56,051 nucleotides of DNA from Myxococcales bacterium. Its GTDB lineage: Bacteria; Myxococcota; UBA727; JABDBI01. The notes below the pieces were generated by a model. The model did no database searches, was not told the origin of the DNA, and saw only the letters and a program-made list of their open reading frames with translations. Made by a program: the position numbers and the translations under genes. The stretch spans positions 1-56,051 of the forward strand of contig JAHFEG010000013.1 of NCBI GenBank assembly GCA_023248595.1, given 5' to 3'. Below are positions 8,015 through 16,356 of this stretch, one piece after another (position 1 is the stretch's first letter; each line of letters begins with the position of its first letter).

Positions 8015-11000
8015 TTATGTGCCAGCTGGTTTGCGTAGCATTAGCTCGTTATCGACAGCCTCTATTTGGGCACGCATGAATGCTTCTGCATTGGCAAAAC
8101 TGGTACCATCTTCTTTTTTAAGCAAGGTTGGATTTTCTGTTGCTCTTTTGGCAAATTGTTGCCCATCGTCCGTTTGCAGGGCTTCCTGTGCCAAGCGATT
8201 TTGCCTCTCAGTTTTTGTTTGGTCCAATGAAGTTCCTACTTTTTCTTCTAATAATTGGGAAACGATTTCTCTTTGAATTTTTGGTGTCACTTTTTTGAGA
8301 CTGAGCCCCTTATCTGTCAGTGCCTTCATGAAATCTGCTTCAGAAATGTTTCCTATTTTACTTTGCAAGTTCGCTATACTTTCGTGCGCAATCTGCGTGG
8401 CGTTTCCTTCAGGTAATTTTTCTTGCAGCAACTTAAATGCCTCGGAAGTCGTCAAAGAGTCTTTGCCTAAGCTCTTATCCAATTCTTTGGCAACGTTGTT
8501 CATGGCATCTTGCATGCGGTTTACGTAAATTTTATTATCGACCGCTGTCTGTGATGCTTTCATGCTAGAAAACGGTGGGATTTTATTTAATCCTGGGATC
8601 TGAGCAAGCAGATCATTGAATCGTTTGGCAGCATAGCTGGAAACAGCGCTTGCTCCAAGACCGCCCAGTACGGCAACGGTAATCATGACAGGTAAAGCAA
8701 GTCCGCCCGTGGCCACAATCGCTGCAATAGCAGCTCCGGCTGCAGCCAAAGGAATGCCAATTTGTGTCAAACCGCGATACAGTTTTTCACCAACGGTTGA
8801 CTTGTTCCACCATTCTTTTAAACCTTCACCATAACGTTTGATAGCATTTTTAATGCCGCCCTCATGGAGATCTGTTCCGACAGTGCCTGCGTCTTGCAAA
8901 AGTTGGCGCTCTAAAACAGATTTACCAACGTCTTTGAGTTTGTCTTGTATACTGCCTTCTGTTGCCAGACCCTTTAAGACGGCGTTGACACCAACTTCCA
9001 GATCGCGATTTTGCGCGACAGCATCACTCATTTTCTGCTCTGCTTTGGTTTGCAATAAACCACCAATCGCGCCTGCTGTATAAGCCACTAAAGGCCCACC
9101 CGGTAGCGAATTCGCTATCGCTTTACCAAGATTGCCTCCAAGACTTTCTCCCCCTGCTCCCTTGGCCGCGCCTGCGACATATGGGGCGTAGCCTGCCAAA
9201 TCTAACAGCGCGATCATTTCTGGCGGCATTGTTTTGAAGTCTTTGATACCGGCAATGGCCTCGCGTTTACCGGAAAGGGCGTCTTTGATCATATTGCGCG
9301 TACTGCCTGTATTCCAGGCTGTAGAAACCATGTCTTGGATTTGTTGTGGCAAAGCTGCGCCTCCCTTCTTGAGAATCTCATAGGCGTGTTGCAAATTGCC
9401 ACCGAGCATTTCAGCTTCGCGAGGGTTATCTCTCATCCAGTCGTGTATAGCACCAAGTCCTGATAACAATTTTTTAGGATCCCTCAAAGTGTCCGTAATC
9501 GTTGACATGCCGCCGTCTTTACCAATTTCAATTCCGGCATCTTTAAAGCTTCCCATCAATTTTCCGTAAGCTTCACCCATGCTTTCAAGGCCATTTTTAG
9601 CAAGGTTGCGCCTTAGTACAAATTCAGAGATTGTCGGGCGGCGGTCCTCTGAGCCCATGCCAAATCCGCTGATATTTTGCTTGGTCCAATCTGTCCAGCT
9701 CTGAGAACTCAGCAAGGCGGACCAAGTCTTCTCTTCACCAAGATAGCCTTCATTTTGCTGCGCCTTTTTGTCGAAATCCTGCATTTTAAGTAAAAGGGCC
9801 CGATAGCCAGCGTCGAGTTTGGCTTGCTCCTCAGAAATCGTTTCTAATTTTGCCTTCACTGAAACTAAATCTTGTTGGTTGACTTTATTGCCTGGTTTCT
9901 TTTCCAGTGCTGCTTCTAGACGTATTTTTTCTGACGTATAAACCTTTTCGGCCTTGGCTAATTCGGTTGTACGCAAATTATTGGCTTGCATGTTCCAGCG
10001 TAAATCTTGAAAACCGTTTTGATTCAGTTTTTTTTGCGTGGTTTTCCCTTGTTCTTCTAAGGGTTTCAGTCTCTTGGTGATGGTGCTATCCAGTGTCTCC
10101 ATCTTTTTGATTTCTGCTTGTGCGTCCCGGATCTTGCGATCTGTTTCAGTATGACCGATCTGTTTGCTCAATAAATTGCCAAGCAAGTCGCGTTCATGGC
10201 TTTGGGTCCGTAAATCTGCGGCGATAGCTTCTTTGTTTTCTCCGGTGGGCATTGCCTGGTAGAGTAGCTCTAGTCTATCCACCACGTTGTCTAGTTGGGT
10301 TTTTCTGCTTTCAAGTGTTTTAAAAAGAGTTGCGTCTTTAATACCATTGCTAAACGTACCAACTTCATATGCTAACTTGTCTGACAAGCTGCGGCCAAGC
10401 TCATGAGCAGATAATCCATTAATTTGATAAGCAGCGTTTGTTGTGATGTTTCCAAGTACACGTTCTCCCAGCAAGGGATCTGACGCTGTGACTGACCCAG
10501 CAATAATGGTTTCACCCAATTCCTCTTTGGCCACTTGTACTTCTTTGCCCAAGTCCATGACTTTGGCATCATAGACTTGATGTGATTCTTGGCCAGCCTC
10601 GGGCTCAGGTGATAATCGTCCTGAGTTGGCAATTTGGTCAAGCACTTCGTTAATATGCGGGAGGCTGATATCCGCAGCCCCAACAGGTTTGCGCAAATCT
10701 GCTAAGTGGAAATTAGCAGCTAGCTCTTCTTGTTTTTGCGCGCTCTGCTTTACCAGACTTTGCAATTGTTTATCTGCAGGCGTGAGAGAATTTTGTAATA
10801 AGGCTAATTCGTCAGAAAGCTTTCTTTTATCCAGCTCTGTGGTTGGCTCTTTTAAACTACTGACTAACTTGGCAATGCTTTCTAGTTTTTCTGCAGAGGC
10901 CATTCCCTCCTTGGTTGCCAGCACTTTTTCTTGTTGCACGTGAAGTTCTGCAATGCTTTGATCCAAAGCATCAATCGTTATTCTTAAATCCTCTGGCACA

Positions 11001-12127
11001 AAGGCGCGTGATTGATAAAAATCTTGCAAGTTAGCAACGGCGCCATCCCAACCTTTTTTGCTTGTTTGAAAGTCTTGACTAGCAAGCAAGCTATCGAGCT
11101 CTCCTGTTTTTTGCTCTTTCTTTGTTTTCACTTCTTGTTGCATGGCGTGCAGTGCTTCTTGTTGGCGTTCTATACTCTGCTTTTCGCCCGTCAATTTTCT
11201 CAAAGAATTTTCTATTCCTCCCTCTCCTTGACCCCCAATCAAGTGCTTTGAAATTTCTCCCATCTTTGCTTTGTACTCTGCGTCGTAGTTTTCAGCTTTT
11301 TCTTTTAAATCTTGTGGACCATCTTCGGTCATCGCTTTGTCGTGCAACAATTGAAAATTGCCATCTTTATCTAAATAGAGATTATGCGTAGCGACATCAA
11401 CCAGGGTGGCTGCACCTAAAATTTCATTATGAAGAGTTGCGACGTTTTCAGATCGAGATGAACCATTCTCGGCTCTGTCCAGCGCACTCGCAGAAGGTGT
11501 GTTCTCGTGTACTTTTTGCTCAAGTTCACTAGCAGGAGGAACCAGCCCTCTGGCTTCATCTAAAATCACGGCGACGGCATTTTGCGGGGTATTGCTTTCA
11601 ATCAATTCTTGTAGATGCTCACGCGATAGATGTTTAGGAATGTCGTCCGCAGAAACACTGAAAAAACTTTCGGAGGGAGAAACTGATCCCGATCGCGCAT
11701 CTTCATGGGTTATGTGCACGTAAGTACCGTCAGCATCTAGCTCATGTTGATCAGGGCTTGGTGATGCTGAGCGCAACTTGCTATTAGATGGTAACGTGCT
11801 AGCTCTGTCCTGCCAAGAAACGACCTCCCAATCATCTGGATCCGGCGATGCAGAGTCCGCTCTGGAACTAGACGTGTCTATCCCGCCGTCTGGAGTCGGA
11901 CTATTAGCAAGGCTATGAAAGCTGTCGACACTTTGTCTGTCACTGCCTGAATGAGTCGGACTATCGGCAAGGCTACGGAAGCTGTCCACGCTTTCTCTGC
12001 CGATTGATGGCATTGGAGATGGAGGAGGAGGGGCCGCTAGAGGATGGGTTTCTGGGGCGAGGTTAACGTCACGAGGGCCTTGTTCATGAACGATTGGACG
12101 TAATGGCTCTGGCCTTATTGGTGACAT
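8015..12127 (-). CDS. Giant coiled-coil protein with disordered N-terminus and hydrophobic segments (unknown function, effector-like)
   Basis: A 1370-residue protein I cannot assign to a family. Residues 1-230 are rich in Pro, Ser and Asp and look disordered, with two 20-residue repeats of the type SVDSFxSLAxSPT. Residues about 240-850 are charged, heptad-like and probably long coiled coils. From about 990 there are Gly/Ala-rich stretches, the clearest being IPLAAAGAAIAAIVATGG followed by PVMITVAVLGGLGASAVSS, which could insert into membranes. The last 170 residues are helical and charged again. There is no Sec signal peptide. This architecture resembles secreted effectors of intracellular bacteria or a large cytoskeletal or secretion-associated factor; that is a resemblance only. 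A GGGGGAG ribosome-binding site lies just before the ATG. Confidence 0.8.
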   Translation of the reverse strand: MSPIRPEPLRPIVHEQGPRDVNLAPETHPLAAPPPPSPMPSIGRESVDSFRSLADSPTHSGSDRQSVDSFHSLANSPTPDGGIDTSSSRADSASPDPDDWEVVSWQDRASTLPSNSKLRSASPSPDQHELDADGTYVHITHEDARSGSVSPSESFFSVSADDIPKHLSREHLQELIESNTPQNAVAVILDEARGLVPPASELEQKVHENTPSASALDRAENGSSRSENVATLHNEILGAATLVDVATHNLYLDKDGNFQLLHDKAMTEDGPQDLKEKAENYDAEYKAKMGEISKHLIGGQGEGGIENSLRKLTGEKQSIERQQEALHAMQQEVKTKKEQKTGELDSLLASQDFQTSKKGWDGAVANLQDFYQSRAFVPEDLRITIDALDQSIAELHVQQEKVLATKEGMASAEKLESIAKLVSSLKEPTTELDKRKLSDELALLQNSLTPADKQLQSLVKQSAQKQEELAANFHLADLRKPVGAADISLPHINEVLDQIANSGRLSPEPEAGQESHQVYDAKVMDLGKEVQVAKEELGETIIAGSVTASDPLLGERVLGNITTNAAYQINGLSAHELGRSLSDKLAYEVGTFSNGIKDATLFKTLESRKTQLDNVVDRLELLYQAMPTGENKEAIAADLRTQSHERDLLGNLLSKQIGHTETDRKIRDAQAEIKKMETLDSTITKRLKPLEEQGKTTQKKLNQNGFQDLRWNMQANNLRTTELAKAEKVYTSEKIRLEAALEKKPGNKVNQQDLVSVKAKLETISEEQAKLDAGYRALLLKMQDFDKKAQQNEGYLGEEKTWSALLSSQSWTDWTKQNISGFGMGSEDRRPTISEFVLRRNLAKNGLESMGEAYGKLMGSFKDAGIEIGKDGGMSTITDTLRDPKKLLSGLGAIHDWMRDNPREAEMLGGNLQHAYEILKKGGAALPQQIQDMVSTAWNTGSTRNMIKDALSGKREAIAGIKDFKTMPPEMIALLDLAGYAPYVAGAAKGAGGESLGGNLGKAIANSLPGGPLVAYTAGAIGGLLQTKAEQKMSDAVAQNRDLEVGVNAVLKGLATEGSIQDKLKDVGKSVLERQLLQDAGTVGTDLHEGGIKNAIKRYGEGLKEWWNKSTVGEKLYRGLTQIGIPLAAAGAAIAAIVATGGLALPVMITVAVLGGLGASAVSSYAAKRFNDLLAQIPGLNKIPPFSSMKASQTAVDNKIYVNRMQDAMNNVAKELDKSLGKDSLTTSEAFKLLQEKLPEGNATQIAHESIANLQSKIGNISEADFMKALTDKGLSLKKVTPKIQREIVSQLLEEKVGTSLDQTKTERQNRLAQEALQTDDGQQFAKRATENPTLLKKEDGTSFANAEAFMRAQIEAVDNELMLRKPAGT
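11893..12012 (-). repeat. Two 60-bp tandem repeats encoding a 20-residue Ser/Pro motif
   Basis: Two adjacent 60-base units (11893-11952 and 11953-12012) share the block GAGTCGGACTAT..GGCAAGGCTA and encode SVDSFHSLANSPT and SVDSFRSLADSPT in the N-terminus of the giant protein. The copies have diverged at several bases, so the duplication is not recent. Confidence 0.75.
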
Positions 12128-12215
12128 TTCTCCCCCCGGAAAAATATAATCATACGTAATAATTTATTCTAGCATAAGCATTAAGATGATCACATTTTTA
12201 AGCCTGAGATTAATG

Positions 12216-13214
12216 CTAATTCAAGACATCTTTCACCATTTTTTCCACGTTGCCAGATTGAAATAAAATTTGGTAAACGCTTTGGAGCACAGGCAAGTTA
12301 AGTTTAAATTTTTTGTTTAAAATCATGACTGCTTTGGCAGTGTGCACGCCTTCAGCAACATAAGCTGAAGTGCTTAAAATATCTGCAAGCGACTTTTTCG
12401 CTGCCAGCTCAAGGCCAACAGAGCGATTACGTGACAATTCACCATAGCAGGTTAAAATTAAATCACCAATACCGCCTAGTCCATAGACCGTTTGGCTCTT
12501 TCCACCCATCGCCATCGCTAATTGAGAAATTTCTTGAAGCCCTTTGGTGACTAAGGCAGCTTTGGCGTTAGTTCCAAGACCTAAACCTTCCACTAGGCCG
12601 GCTGCGATGGCCACAACATTTTTAAAAGCACCACAAACTTCCAAACCAGTCACATCTTCGCTTGCGGTCAAATGTAACGTTTGATTTTGCAGAATTTGTC
12701 TAACTTGTTCGCATACCTCGGGAGTTTGTGCCGCAACGACTAAAGCTGTAGGCAAATCTTGCGCCACCTCTAAAGCAAAAGATGGCCCAGACAAAAAAGC
12801 TGTTTTTTTATCAAATGTTACGCCAAGTACTTCATCTAAGACTTGAGATGGAAACTTCCAGCTTTCTGGCTCAATTCCTTTCGTTGTACTGACAATTTTC
12901 ACTTGAGGCGGTAAAAAGAGTTGAGCCTTTTGAAAAACGATTCGAAGCGCCAGCATGGGAAGCGCTGAAACAACAAAGTCTACATCTCGCAGCGCTTCTT
13001 CTAGATCATGCGTCGCTTGAATACTTCTAGGCAGCATGACTTGCCTGAGTTTATGGGGATGACAGTGGTTTTGACAAATTGCTTCGGCAATTTCTTTTCG
13101 GCGAGCCCACAAAGTAACACGATGACCATTTTGCGCTACGACCTTGGCAAACGCTACCCCAAAGGATCCTGCGCCGAGAACTGCTACACGCCGTGACAAG
13201 TGATACGCAGCCAA
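12216..13214 (-). CDS. gpsA: Glycerol-3-phosphate dehydrogenase [NAD(P)+]
   Basis: A 332-residue cytosolic enzyme that reduces dihydroxyacetone phosphate to sn-glycerol-3-phosphate, the head-group precursor of phospholipids. The dinucleotide-binding motif VLGAGSFGVA is at residues 10-19. Family signatures STTKGIEP, LSGPSFALEVAQ and GAFKNVVAIAAGLVEGLGLG follow, with GLGGIGDLILTC near residue 246. The start is a TTG at 13214, six bases after the rpmF stop; no ATG fits. It closes the methylase-DUF177-rpmF operon. Normally plsX and fabH follow rpmF, but gpsA takes that place here and keeps the link to lipid synthesis. Confidence 0.95.
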   Translation of the reverse strand: MAAYHLSRRVAVLGAGSFGVAFAKVVAQNGHRVTLWARRKEIAEAICQNHCHPHKLRQVMLPRSIQATHDLEEALRDVDFVVSALPMLALRIVFQKAQLFLPPQVKIVSTTKGIEPESWKFPSQVLDEVLGVTFDKKTAFLSGPSFALEVAQDLPTALVVAAQTPEVCEQVRQILQNQTLHLTASEDVTGLEVCGAFKNVVAIAAGLVEGLGLGTNAKAALVTKGLQEISQLAMAMGGKSQTVYGLGGIGDLILTCYGELSRNRSVGLELAAKKSLADILSTSAYVAEGVHTAKAVMILNKKFKLNLPVLQSVYQILFQSGNVEKMVKDVLN

Positions 13215-13219
13215 TGTTT

Positions 13220-13408
13220 TTACTCTGCTTCAACTACTTTAATAACTTGGCGACCAGCATATTGTCCACAGGCTCCGCAAATGTGGTGCGCAGCTTTAGG
13301 CTCGCCACAATTGGAACAAAGGCTGGAATCTTTAGGGATATAACGCATATTTGCAGCGCGTCTCATCCTCGATTTTGAGCGGGATTTACGCCCATAAGGT
13401 ACTGCCAT
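13220..13408 (-). CDS. rpmF: 50S ribosomal protein L32
   Basis: A 62-residue basic protein starting MAVPYGRKSRSKSR, with a zinc ribbon of two CxxC pairs (CSNC and CGAC) as in the zinc-binding form of L32. An AAGGAG site lies eight bases before the ATG. It is preceded by the DUF177 gene, its usual partner, with about 90 bases between them. Confidence 0.96.
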   Translation of the reverse strand: MAVPYGRKSRSKSRMRRAANMRYIPKDSSLCSNCGEPKAAHHICGACGQYAGRQVIKVVEAE

Positions 13409-13496
13409 TTTAAACTCCTTTTACGAAAACACTTTAGGAAAAAGTTTTGACAGAGGGCTCATACGCAATATTGGTGCGCTTGTCGATACCCATCTT

Positions 13497-14132
13497 TCAC
13501 ATCTTTTCATTTCCAGGCAATTGATCAAGCCAATTGGCAAGGCCTGCAAAAGGATTTTTTTTAAAAGACGCATCAGATACGATGGCTTTCGTTGCAGTTA
13601 ACTCACAAATAGAGCCTTTGTTTAAGGCTAGCGGATGGTTGCAAACCGGATAACTGGGCAATTCTAAAAAGAGCTGCTCTTTTAGCAAGGCAGAGATATC
13701 AATTACGCCATTTTGATAATAAGCCGTGGTTAGATCGTTATCGCTTTCGCCAGAAAAGCTCATAATGTCCTCATCGTCAAAAAATTCCATATCAATTGAA
13801 GCTTCATCGATCTGCTTTTCCTGGGCAAAAAGACGCAAATTAAATTGAAGTGTTAAACCAAAAGGCACGTCTTTTATGCAGCGAACACAAGACGAGTTGA
13901 GCCAAAAAATACCTTTGCCTGTTAAGTGAATCATCTCCGCTTCTGGTTGCAAATGCAGCTCGATCATCGATGACTTAATCGCGCGCCAAGCGAAGTCATT
14001 TTGAGGCTCATGAAGCAGTTTTGAAATCCATTCACATGAAAGCTCCTCTTTTATGACAAGCCCAGCCGCTCCAATACGATCAACGCGTACTAATAAGTGA
14101 GTCAATAACTTAGTCTGTTCTGTGTTTTGCAT
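13497..14132 (-). CDS. DUF177/YceD family protein
   Basis: A 211-residue protein in the standard position directly upstream of rpmF. It has the family's acidic centre and a C-terminal segment LPSYPVCNHPL, matching the conserved cysteine region of YceD. YceD homologues affect 23S rRNA accumulation, but the mechanism is unclear. The ATG follows GAGG by eight bases. It lies 11 bases downstream of the methylase gene, so the two are probably one transcript. Identification rests mainly on gene order and the C-terminal motif. Confidence 0.75.
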   Translation of the reverse strand: MQNTEQTKLLTHLLVRVDRIGAAGLVIKEELSCEWISKLLHEPQNDFAWRAIKSSMIELHLQPEAEMIHLTGKGIFWLNSSCVRCIKDVPFGLTLQFNLRLFAQEKQIDEASIDMEFFDDEDIMSFSGESDNDLTTAYYQNGVIDISALLKEQLFLELPSYPVCNHPLALNKGSICELTATKAIVSDASFKKNPFAGLANWLDQLPGNEKM

Positions 14133-14143
14133 TGTCTATTCCT

Positions 14144-15160
14144 CTATCGGCCATCTACCGTATAGAGGTATTCTTTATTGTAAAGATGTGACATCTGCCC
14201 CACCGCTTGGCCTTTTGGGTTGTGAATTCCAATTTGGGCTCCCACATAGCGTTTGTAATTGATAACTTGAGTAGAAACTTGGCCTTTTTGGCTGAGCAGG
14301 CTTTCCATTTCTGCTCTATTTACAAATCCCTCATTGTTAAAGGAAACAATTAGAACTTTGCTTTTAATGCTTGAAATCACCGAGGAAAACGCATTTATAA
14401 ATTGTCTTTTAGAATTAAAAAGACTTTTGTGTGTTCGACAGTCAACACGTTTGGCGGCAACCCCGTAAAGTTCTGGCTTATCCCAAAGCATGAGTGTTTC
14501 CCAAATATGATAATTGCCTCGATAGCTGTGCTGATTATAAGGTGGATCTAGGTAAGTAACGTCTGCTTTTAGTGTTTTTGCCGCTTCTAGAGCATCAAGC
14601 TGATAAGCGAAACAAGGAGAGGTGCCTGCTTTGGGCAAAAGCAAAGGCATCCTTAAACATAAATCGTTCTCTGCGCGTAGTGCCCATTTTTTTAAATAAG
14701 CCATCTGAATGCCGCAAGTTGAATCTACGCGATCGGCAGCCTCCATTAATGAAACGAGCAAAACGGATTCCAGGGATGGCTCTAAATTTTTTTGAGTGAT
14801 AGCTTCGCGGATAACATCGATTCTTTCCCCATTTTTAGGGTGAAAAAAATGGGAGCGGACACAAAAATTATTGGTAAAATATCCCGGACAGCCTTTGAGC
14901 CCATTGAATTCTTCAATGAGACTGAGTGCCTCTTTTTCAACAGTTTCTAAATTGGTTTCAACATAACATTTGGCCAACATGTAAGCGTAAAGGTTGTGAT
15001 CGTTGGCATGTACTTCATAGTTTTTCTTTTTTAGCGCATAGCCGACTCTCGAAGTTCCTGAAAATAAATCAATAACAGAACGCGCCCCCGGCATTGCTGT
15101 GTGCACTGCGCTGAGTATTTCGGATATTAATTTCCGTTTTGAGCCTAAATATTTAATCAT
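14144..15160 (-). CDS. D12-class adenine-N6 DNA methyltransferase, orphan
   Basis: A 338-residue protein beginning MIKYLGSKRKLI, with AdoMet-binding motif I VIDLFSGTSRVG near residues 29-40 and catalytic motif IV LDPPYNQHSY near residue 203. The order and the DPPY tetrapeptide are those of alpha-type (Dam/D12) adenine methylases. No restriction endonuclease gene is adjacent. Instead it heads a housekeeping operon (DUF177, rpmF, gpsA), so it may act in epigenetic control, mismatch repair strand choice or defence against foreign restriction. The recognition sequence cannot be read from the sequence. Confidence 0.88.
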   Translation of the reverse strand: MIKYLGSKRKLISEILSAVHTAMPGARSVIDLFSGTSRVGYALKKKNYEVHANDHNLYAYMLAKCYVETNLETVEKEALSLIEEFNGLKGCPGYFTNNFCVRSHFFHPKNGERIDVIREAITQKNLEPSLESVLLVSLMEAADRVDSTCGIQMAYLKKWALRAENDLCLRMPLLLPKAGTSPCFAYQLDALEAAKTLKADVTYLDPPYNQHSYRGNYHIWETLMLWDKPELYGVAAKRVDCRTHKSLFNSKRQFINAFSSVISSIKSKVLIVSFNNEGFVNRAEMESLLSQKGQVSTQVINYKRYVGAQIGIHNPKGQAVGQMSHLYNKEYLYTVDGR

Positions 15161-15242
15161 GCGTTCATATTTTCTTTTTCGTAAACTTGCGCAGTTCTAA
15201 AGCTTAATGATACCAATTGTCAATAAACTTGAGGGGATTAAA

Positions 15243-16250
15243 ATGCGTTGTTTCCTATTACTGGCGGTAATTATTCTAGCCCAATTGAGTGCTTCTTGTT
15301 CAGGAAATGTCAACTGCGTCGAACCTGAAGTCAATACTAGCTATACGTTTATACCTGAATCAGGTGACCCTGAAGCCTGTAAGAGCAGCACCCCAATTCT
15401 CGTAGCCGAGGCTTTAAAATGTAAACATGGTGGCAAGGTTGTTCTTGATCCTAATCTGGATCCCAGTGATAGTCAGCCCAGCAAGGTAGTCACAGCTGCC
15501 GAGGCAGAAAAACACGCTAAAGATAGCGGACACTTAATTACGGGTGGTGGAGATCACGATGAAGGACCAAAAAATTTATCAGCAAAAGAACAAGCCGACA
15601 TACTAGAAACAATTCCTGCGCATATCAAACCAACCTGGCTTGAATATAAGCCCAAAAACAAATACAATCCGAACGGTATTGATTTTGGTCCTAATGGTTG
15701 TGGGATTTGGGCGACAACCGTTTGCGATCGCATCCTTGGTTTAGAAAAAGGACCATTAACCCAGGCTGAATGGGATAGAACTTATGCAGATTTAGGTTCT
15801 TTTCATGGAATAACCTTCTTTCAATACATCTCCAGTTACTATCAAAGAAAAGGTTTTTGCTCTGAAACAAAACCCATGGAAGGTTACAAGGCAGATTATG
15901 TTCGCATGAAGGATTCCTTAGCCAAAGGTTGCGATGTTAAATTATTCTTTGCGCGAAAGGCCTCAGCTTGGTTTTTACCCAGTTCCAATCCTCATATTGA
16001 AACTGTTTTTGATGTGATCGTCCCTGATAATAGCAGTCCCTATCTTCATACCAATTCCTGGGGAGCCTACGCTAAAGTTGCAGGAGGCTGGTGTACGGAA
16101 TTTGAGCACGAACGCAATCACATATTTGGCAAGACACACATAGAAGATAAAGAAAATTTTGCCTGGCCTGCCAACGATGCCCGGGTTTGGGTGCAAACCA
16201 CATGTCAATGCGAGGATATGCCTAACCTAAAAGAATTACTGGCTCAGTAA
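15243..16250 (+). CDS. Papain/C39-like cysteine peptidase lipoprotein
   Basis: A 335-residue lipoprotein (lipobox LSASC) with good GAGGGGA spacing before the ATG at 15243. The second half has the ordered residues of a papain-fold peptidase: Cys153 in PNGCGIWATT, His251 in NPHIETVFDV and Asn271 in HTNSWGAYA. Spacing resembles C39-like peptidases more than classical papains. Substrate is unknown; as a predicted surface or periplasmic protein it could act on host, prey or envelope proteins. Several additional cysteines (mature N-terminus and CQC near the end) may form disulfides. It could also be an inactive relative; the catalytic order is my reading, not a database match. Confidence 0.6.
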   Translation: MRCFLLLAVIILAQLSASCSGNVNCVEPEVNTSYTFIPESGDPEACKSSTPILVAEALKCKHGGKVVLDPNLDPSDSQPSKVVTAAEAEKHAKDSGHLITGGGDHDEGPKNLSAKEQADILETIPAHIKPTWLEYKPKNKYNPNGIDFGPNGCGIWATTVCDRILGLEKGPLTQAEWDRTYADLGSFHGITFFQYISSYYQRKGFCSETKPMEGYKADYVRMKDSLAKGCDVKLFFARKASAWFLPSSNPHIETVFDVIVPDNSSPYLHTNSWGAYAKVAGGWCTEFEHERNHIFGKTHIEDKENFAWPANDARVWVQTTCQCEDMPNLKELLAQ

Positions 16251-16356
16251 ATTTGTTAAACTAAACAGGGAAAGACCTTGGCCAAAAACAAGATTGATGG
16301 CATATCCATATCAACTAAACTTTACTGACCCAGTGTCAGATAGGCGAAGATAAAAC

